DNA of 64,000 bases from NCBI RefSeq assembly GCF_003182135.1, contig NZ_QGTL01000009.1:124001-188000 (forward strand), written 5' to 3'. Positions 60,135 to 64,000 of this stretch are shown here, piece after piece (within the stretch, counting starts at the first letter, position 1; the number at the start of each line of letters is the position of its first letter). The translations under genes and the position numbers were made by a program. A model generated the notes under the pieces. That model was not told the DNA's origin. It made no database searches and saw only the letters and a program-made list of their open reading frames with translations. Source of the stretch: Nocardia neocaledoniensis. Its GTDB lineage: Bacteria > Actinomycetota > Actinomycetes > Mycobacteriales > Mycobacteriaceae.

Positions 60135-60707
60135 TCACTGGCGCCGGGAGGCGATCCGGCGGGTCAGCGCGCCGGTCAGCTCGATCAGCAGGGTTTCGGT
60201 GTAGTCGTCGGTCAGGGTGCCCGCGTCGTCGAAGCGCTCGTGCGCCTGGAAGACGATGACCTCCGGCTTGGCGAGCACGTCGGCGCCCACGCTCGCGAGG
60301 ATCTGGCGCAGCGCGAGCTGCGCGCGGACCGATCCGAGCGGGCCGGGCGAGGCGCCGACGACGGCGGTGGGCTTGCCCGCGATCTCGGCGCCGTCGGGCA
60401 TCCGGCTCATCCAGTCGATCGCGTTCTTCAACGCGGCCGGGATCGAGGCATTGTGCTCGGGAGTTGCGATCAGCAGCGCGTCGGCACGCAGCACGCGCTG
60501 ATGCAGCTCGCGTACCGCCGCGGGCAGCCCGCCCGCCTCGAGATCCTGGTTGTAGAGCGGCAATTCGCCGAGGCCGGGATGCAGGTCGATGCGCACCGTG
60601 CCCGTGCTCAGCTTGGCGGCGGCCCGCAGCAACGCGGTGTTGTAGGAGTCGGCGCGCAGGCTGCCCGAGAGGGCGAGGACGCGGAATTCCGGTGCGGTGG
60701 TGCTCAT
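60135..60707 (-). CDS. NADPH-dependent FMN reductase family protein
   Basis: 190 residues, flavodoxin-like: LALSGSLRADSYNTALLRAA, LPLYNQDLE, IATPEHNASIPAALKNAIDW and PTAVVGASPGPLGSVRAQ. It would reduce FMN or quinones/azo compounds with NAD(P)H, a detoxification partner to the transporters. Its ATG overlaps the EamA stop (ATGA) by 4 bp. Confidence 0.93.
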   Translation of the reverse strand: MSTTAPEFRVLALSGSLRADSYNTALLRAAAKLSTGTVRIDLHPGLGELPLYNQDLEAGGLPAAVRELHQRVLRADALLIATPEHNASIPAALKNAIDWMSRMPDGAEIAGKPTAVVGASPGPLGSVRAQLALRQILASVGADVLAKPEVIVFQAHERFDDAGTLTDDYTETLLIELTGALTRRIASRRQ

Positions 60708-61597
60708 GTGGTGCTCCTGTTCATGGACTGGCCGACGACGAGGGCGACGAGGGCGATGGCGAAACCCGTGCTCTGCCACGGGCCGAGGGTCTGGTGGAAG
60801 AGCAGAAGGCCTGCGACGGTGGCCACCAGCGGATTGACGGCGGTCAGCAGCGACACCGAGGTGGCGGGCAGTCGCTGCACGCCGCGGAACCACAGCGCGT
60901 AGGCGAGAACGGTGGCGACGAGCCCGATGTAGGCGTAGCCGAGCAGGTTGGTCGCGGTGATGGTGGGCGGTCGGCCTTCGACGACGAGGGTCAGCGGCAG
61001 CAGCATCAGCCCGCCGAGGGCGAGTTGCCAGCCCGCCATGGTCAGCGCGGGGACCGGCGAGCCCCACTTCTTGCCGAGCACGATCGCGGTGCCGATCAGC
61101 GCGGTCGCGGCCAGCATGGCGGCGATGCCGAGCGGGTCGGGCAGGACCGGCCCCGCACCGGCCATCACTGTCACCCCGAGGGCGACGGCCACACCGGCCA
61201 GCACGACAGCGCGCGGCGTGCGGACCCCCAGCAGCGGCACCGACAGAGCCGCGACGAGGAGCGGCTGCACCGAGCCGAGCGCGGCGGCGATCCCGCCCGG
61301 CAGCCGGTAGGCCGCCACGAACACCAGCGGGAAGAACGCGCCGAAGTTGAGCACGGCCAGCACGGTGGTCTTCCACCACCACGCGCCGCGGGGCAGTGTT
61401 CTGGCGAACGCCACGATCAGCAATCCCGCGGGCAGCGACCGTACGGTCGCCGCGAGCAGCGGCCGATCGGGCGGCAGCAAAGTCGTTGCGGCGTAGACGG
61501 TTCCGAAACTCGCCGGGGCGACGGCGGTGAGCAGCGCGTCGCGCACCCGCCCGGCCCGGACGACCGGAGCGACCGGCTTCATAGCGATGGTCGACAT
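60704..61597 (-). CDS. EamA/RhaT family (DMT) transporter
   Basis: 297 residues from ATG 61597 with GGAGGG upstream. Ten membrane helices occur in two EamA repeats (FGTVYAATTLLPPDRPLLAA, VRSLPAGLLIVAFARTL, YIGLVATVLAYALWFRGVQR, SVSLLTAVNPLVATVAGLLL). It exports metabolites or drugs. It is the first gene of the operon EamA-FMN reductase-MFS, and the palindromic operators lie 17-78 bp upstream of its start. Confidence 0.9.
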   Translation of the reverse strand: MSTIAMKPVAPVVRAGRVRDALLTAVAPASFGTVYAATTLLPPDRPLLAATVRSLPAGLLIVAFARTLPRGAWWWKTTVLAVLNFGAFFPLVFVAAYRLPGGIAAALGSVQPLLVAALSVPLLGVRTPRAVVLAGVAVALGVTVMAGAGPVLPDPLGIAAMLAATALIGTAIVLGKKWGSPVPALTMAGWQLALGGLMLLPLTLVVEGRPPTITATNLLGYAYIGLVATVLAYALWFRGVQRLPATSVSLLTAVNPLVATVAGLLLFHQTLGPWQSTGFAIALVALVVGQSMNRSTT

Positions 61598-61613
61598 GTC
61601 CCTCCCTTCATCA

Positions 61614-61629
61614 ATCTCGACATCGAGAT
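61614..61629. promoter_or_regulatory. MarR operator candidate 2 (ATCTCGACATCGAGAT)
   Basis: A near-perfect 16-bp palindrome directly upstream of the EamA start; the same motif as operator 1 in reverse orientation. Confidence 0.8.
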
Positions 61630-61659
61630 AGTTGCAGAGCAATAATGACGATGTCAAGT

Positions 61660-61675
61660 ATCTCGATGTCGAGAT
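61660..61675. promoter_or_regulatory. MarR operator candidate 3 (ATCTCGATGTCGAGAT)
   Basis: The same 16-bp palindrome, exactly the reverse complement of operator 2, 46 bp further upstream. Two sites at this spacing suggest cooperative or looped repression of the efflux operon. Confidence 0.8.
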
Positions 61676-61879
61676 TGATGAGATGCGGGCATGCCAGGTG
61701 CCCGCCGAGAAGAGGGGTCCCGGCGGGCGTCAGTTCGCCGAGTGCCGGTCGTTCGCGCCGATCATCGGAGACGGTGCGCGGGTTTCTGGCAGGCAGTCCG
61801 TCCGGTGGTCACACGGCGGCGGCGCCGGCCTGGGGCGCCGGGTTCGCCGTCGTCGGTTACGTGTGGTCGCGCGCCACGT

Positions 61880-64000
61880 TCACCCGGCGAGCGTGAGTGC
61901 GGCCAGTTCCGGTCCGTTCGCCCGCGTCCCCGTCCGCAGCGCCTCGGTGAAGCCCGCTTCGCCGAGGTGCTCTCGCGTCCGCGACTCGATGCGGGTCGCG
62001 TCCGGGAGCGAGTGGTCGGGCAGCCCGCGGGTCGCGGTGCCCGCCCCGAGCAGGCCCGCGGCCCGCTCGTACTGCTCGGCGCGCAGAGCCAGATCGGCGA
62101 TGCCGACGAGGATCTGGGCGAGCAGGGGTGCGTGACCCGCGGTCGAGGCCGCGCGGAGGGCGAGCGCGTGGTGTTCGCGCGCCGCGTCGAGATCGTCGGC
62201 GAGATAGCCGAGCAGGTCGTGCACCATGGCGGTGACGGTCGGTTGGTCGGCGTCGGCGCCCAGGAGCGTGCGGGCGAGTTCGATCCGCTCGCGGGCCACG
62301 TCGGTGTCGCCCTGCCAGCGGGCCAGTTCCGCGCCGACCAGCGCGACCTCGGCCAGCGAGGTGGGCCAGCCCGACTGGTCCGCGCACCGCTGCGCCCGCG
62401 CCAGGGCCGCCGCGCTGGCTTCCGGATCGTCGAGCAGCCAGTACAGCTGAGCCTGCCGCGCATGCATGCGGACCAGGTCCTCCAGCGCGCCGACCTGGGT
62501 GACCACGGCGATGCCCTCGTCGAAAAGCTTCACCGCCGTGGCGAATTCGCCACGCATGGCGGTCCGGTTCGCCAGTTCGGTGAGCGCGAAGGACATACCC
62601 CAGCGTTCGCCGATCGCGCGGAATTCGGTGAGCGCCTGCTCGAAGTACTCGTCGGCCGCCGACCCTTCGTGGCCGAGCACGGTGCGCAGCTTGCCCAGTT
62701 GCAGCCGGGCCAGCGCCCGCACCCACGGATCCTCGTCGGCGAGCAGCGATTCGAACGCGGGCAGGTATTCGTCGGGGCCACGCAGCATCCGCTCCAGCGC
62801 GCCGCTGAATCGCAGCGCCGGATGGCCGCCCGTGGTCCGGCTGCCGTGGTGATACGCCTGATGGATCCAGTCCTCCACGCGGTGCTCGTCGTTGCGGCCC
62901 GCCGTGAGGAAGTGCACGACCAATCCGTACACCGTCGCTCTGGTCTCGTCGTCCACCTCGCCGGGCACCGCGGCGGCCGCGAGCACGAATTCGGTGCCCT
63001 CGGCCTTGTATCCGGCCAGCCACCAGTACCAGCCCGCGGCGGCCGCCAGCCGCATCGCCGCGGCGGCGTCGGCCTTCGCGAGCGCCCCCCGCATGGCCGT
63101 GGCGATGTTGTCGTGCTCGGCGCCGAGCACGCCCAGCCAGGTCAGCTGCTCGGCCCGGCGCAGGTGCGGTTCGGCGGTGGCGGCCAGTTCGGTGAAGTAC
63201 GTCAGGTGCGCGCGGCGCGTGGCGTCGGTCTCGCCCGCCTCGTCGAGCCGGGCGGCCGCGTACTGCTTGATGGTCTCGAGCATGCGATAGCGTGGGTTCT
63301 CGTCCTCGGTCACCACCAGCAGCGACTTCTCGGCCAGCGCGGTGAGCAGGTCGAGCACCTCCCACTCCTCGACCTCGGTGCCGTCGGCGCAGATCTGTTC
63401 GGCCGCTTCGAGGTTCGCGCCGCCCGCGCACACCGAGAGTCGGCGCAGCACCGCTTTCTCGGCGTCGGTGAGCAGTTCCCAGCTCCAGTCGACCACCGCG
63501 CGCAGCGTGCGATGCTGGGCGATCGCGGTGCGGCTGCCGCCGGTGAGCAGGCGGAACCGGTCGTCGAGGCGGTGCGCGAGCTGATCCGGCGACAGCGTGC
63601 GCAGGCGGGCCGCGGCCAGTTCGATCGCCAGCGGAATCCCGTCCAGCGCCCGGCAGATCCGGGCCATGGTCGCCAGTGTGGCCGCGTCGGTCGCGAGATC
63701 CTTGCGGACCGCGCCCGCCCGGTCGCGCAGCAGGGCGACGGCGGGGGAGGACTCGATCGCGGCGGAGTCGGCGTCCGCGGCGGGCACCGCCAACGGTTCG
63801 ACCTGCCACAGCGCCTCCCCGGTGATGCCGAGCGGCTCCCGGCTGGTGGCGAGGATCCGCAGGCGTCTGCACTCGCCGAGCAGGCGGTGGGCGAAGGCGG
63901 CCACGGTGTCGATGACGTGCTCGCAGTTGTCGAGGATCAGCAGCGTCTCGCGGTCGCGGATCGCGGCGACGAGCCGGTCCATCGGATCGGTGTTCGGGGC
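61880..64000 (-). CDS. Large STAND-type ATPase regulator, C-terminal part (SARP/BTAD or LuxR-like; N-terminus outside window)
   Basis: At least 700 residues, reading left from the window edge. Within the NB-ARC-like ATPase part are LLILDNCEHVIDTVAAFAHR (Walker B region), RILATSREPLGITGEALW and GIPLAIELAAARLRTLSPDQ. A winged-helix-like segment (WSWELLTDAEKAVLRRLSVC) follows, then a long helical TPR-like array to the end. This order is that of AfsR/SARP or LuxR-like ATP-binding regulators. Walker A and any DNA-binding domain are beyond base 64000. No C-terminal LuxR helix-turn-helix is present, so a DNA-binding domain would be N-terminal. Confidence 0.88.
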   Translation of the reverse strand, partial: APNTDPMDRLVAAIRDRETLLILDNCEHVIDTVAAFAHRLLGECRRLRILATSREPLGITGEALWQVEPLAVPAADADSAAIESSPAVALLRDRAGAVRKDLATDAATLATMARICRALDGIPLAIELAAARLRTLSPDQLAHRLDDRFRLLTGGSRTAIAQHRTLRAVVDWSWELLTDAEKAVLRRLSVCAGGANLEAAEQICADGTEVEEWEVLDLLTALAEKSLLVVTEDENPRYRMLETIKQYAAARLDEAGETDATRRAHLTYFTELAATAEPHLRRAEQLTWLGVLGAEHDNIATAMRGALAKADAAAAMRLAAAAGWYWWLAGYKAEGTEFVLAAAAVPGEVDDETRATVYGLVVHFLTAGRNDEHRVEDWIHQAYHHGSRTTGGHPALRFSGALERMLRGPDEYLPAFESLLADEDPWVRALARLQLGKLRTVLGHEGSAADEYFEQALTEFRAIGERWGMSFALTELANRTAMRGEFATAVKLFDEGIAVVTQVGALEDLVRMHARQAQLYWLLDDPEASAAALARAQRCADQSGWPTSLAEVALVGAELARWQGDTDVARERIELARTLLGADADQPTVTAMVHDLLGYLADDLDAAREHHALALRAASTAGHAPLLAQILVGIADLALRAEQYERAAGLLGAGTATRGLPDHSLPDATRIESRTREHLGEAGFTEALRTGTRANGPELAALTLAG

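Noticed and set aside
61632..62135. Forward open frame beginning inside the operator region at 61.6 kb
   Set aside because: Ser/Arg/Ala-rich, overlaps the palindromic operators and the end of the STAND ATPase gene; no ribosome-binding site.

Overview
The window is high-GC, gene-dense actinobacterial chromosome, most probably from Nocardia or a close mycolic-acid-containing relative. Three lines of evidence support this. Two blocks follow the Mycobacterium tuberculosis gene order as I remember it: about 9.6-26.6 kb matches the Rv0946c-Rv0957 region (pgi, chorismate mutase, uvrD1/pcrA, M23 peptidase, sucC, sucD, 34-kDa antigen-like protein, perM, purN, purH), and about 36.9-51.5 kb matches Rv0981-Rv0996 (mprA, mprB, pepD, moaB2, mscL, fmdB, fthC, galU, glp, rimJ, glpR). 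Four MspA-type outer-membrane porin genes lie inside the second block. There is also a zinc-starvation ribosomal-protein cluster of the mycobacterial type. I saw no insertion sequence, prophage or CRISPR array.

Layout. 0-9.7 kb is accessory: a MocR-type regulator (cut by the window edge) divergent from a flavin-binding PPOX protein, a TetR regulator, a condensation-fold acyltransferase-like protein coupled to an enoyl-CoA hydratase homologue, a TetR regulator upstream of aidB, a P-loop kinase, a small K+ channel, and a GAD-like/DUF1851 protein that resembles immunity proteins. 9.7-26.6 kb is core metabolism and cell envelope. 26.7-31.1 kb holds a lipoprotein, a lectin-LysM protein, and a divergent pair of operons for cysteine-poor ribosomal proteins (S18, S14, L33, L28 leftward; COG0523 protein, L31B, L32 rightward) around two Zur-like boxes. 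31.5-36.7 kb is a conservon (cvnA-B-C-D) with an added membrane protein. 36.9-41.4 kb is the MprAB envelope-stress system with pepD and moaB2. 41.9-45.0 kb is a tandemly duplicated two-gene porin unit (A1-B1-A2-B2). 45.1-51.6 kb holds mscL, a SAF protein, fmdB, 5-formyl-THF cyclo-ligase, then galU-glp-rimJ-glpR and tRNA-Ala. 51.7-64 kb is accessory and regulator-rich: AraC regulator, two alpha/beta hydrolases (one apparently without its catalytic residues), a YHS protein opposite an XRE regulator, a YciI-sigma factor pair, a MarR regulator with an efflux/reductase operon that shares its palindromic operator, and a truncated large STAND/SARP-type ATPase.

How the parts work together. Envelope functions recur: MprAB/PepD (a stress sensor and protease), the M23 peptidase, PerM, Glp/GlpR (division), the porins and MscL. 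The Zur-type cluster would replace zinc-binding ribosomal proteins when zinc is scarce. The MarR cluster at 58-61.7 kb looks like a self-contained, ligand-induced efflux and detoxification unit. The points most worth a second look are the duplicated heteromeric porin pair, the degenerate P-loop of the COG0523 protein, the alpha/beta hydrolase lacking its nucleophile, the likely CTG (purN) and possible ATC (GAD-like gene) start codons, the orphan immunity-like protein, and the repeated MarR palindrome.
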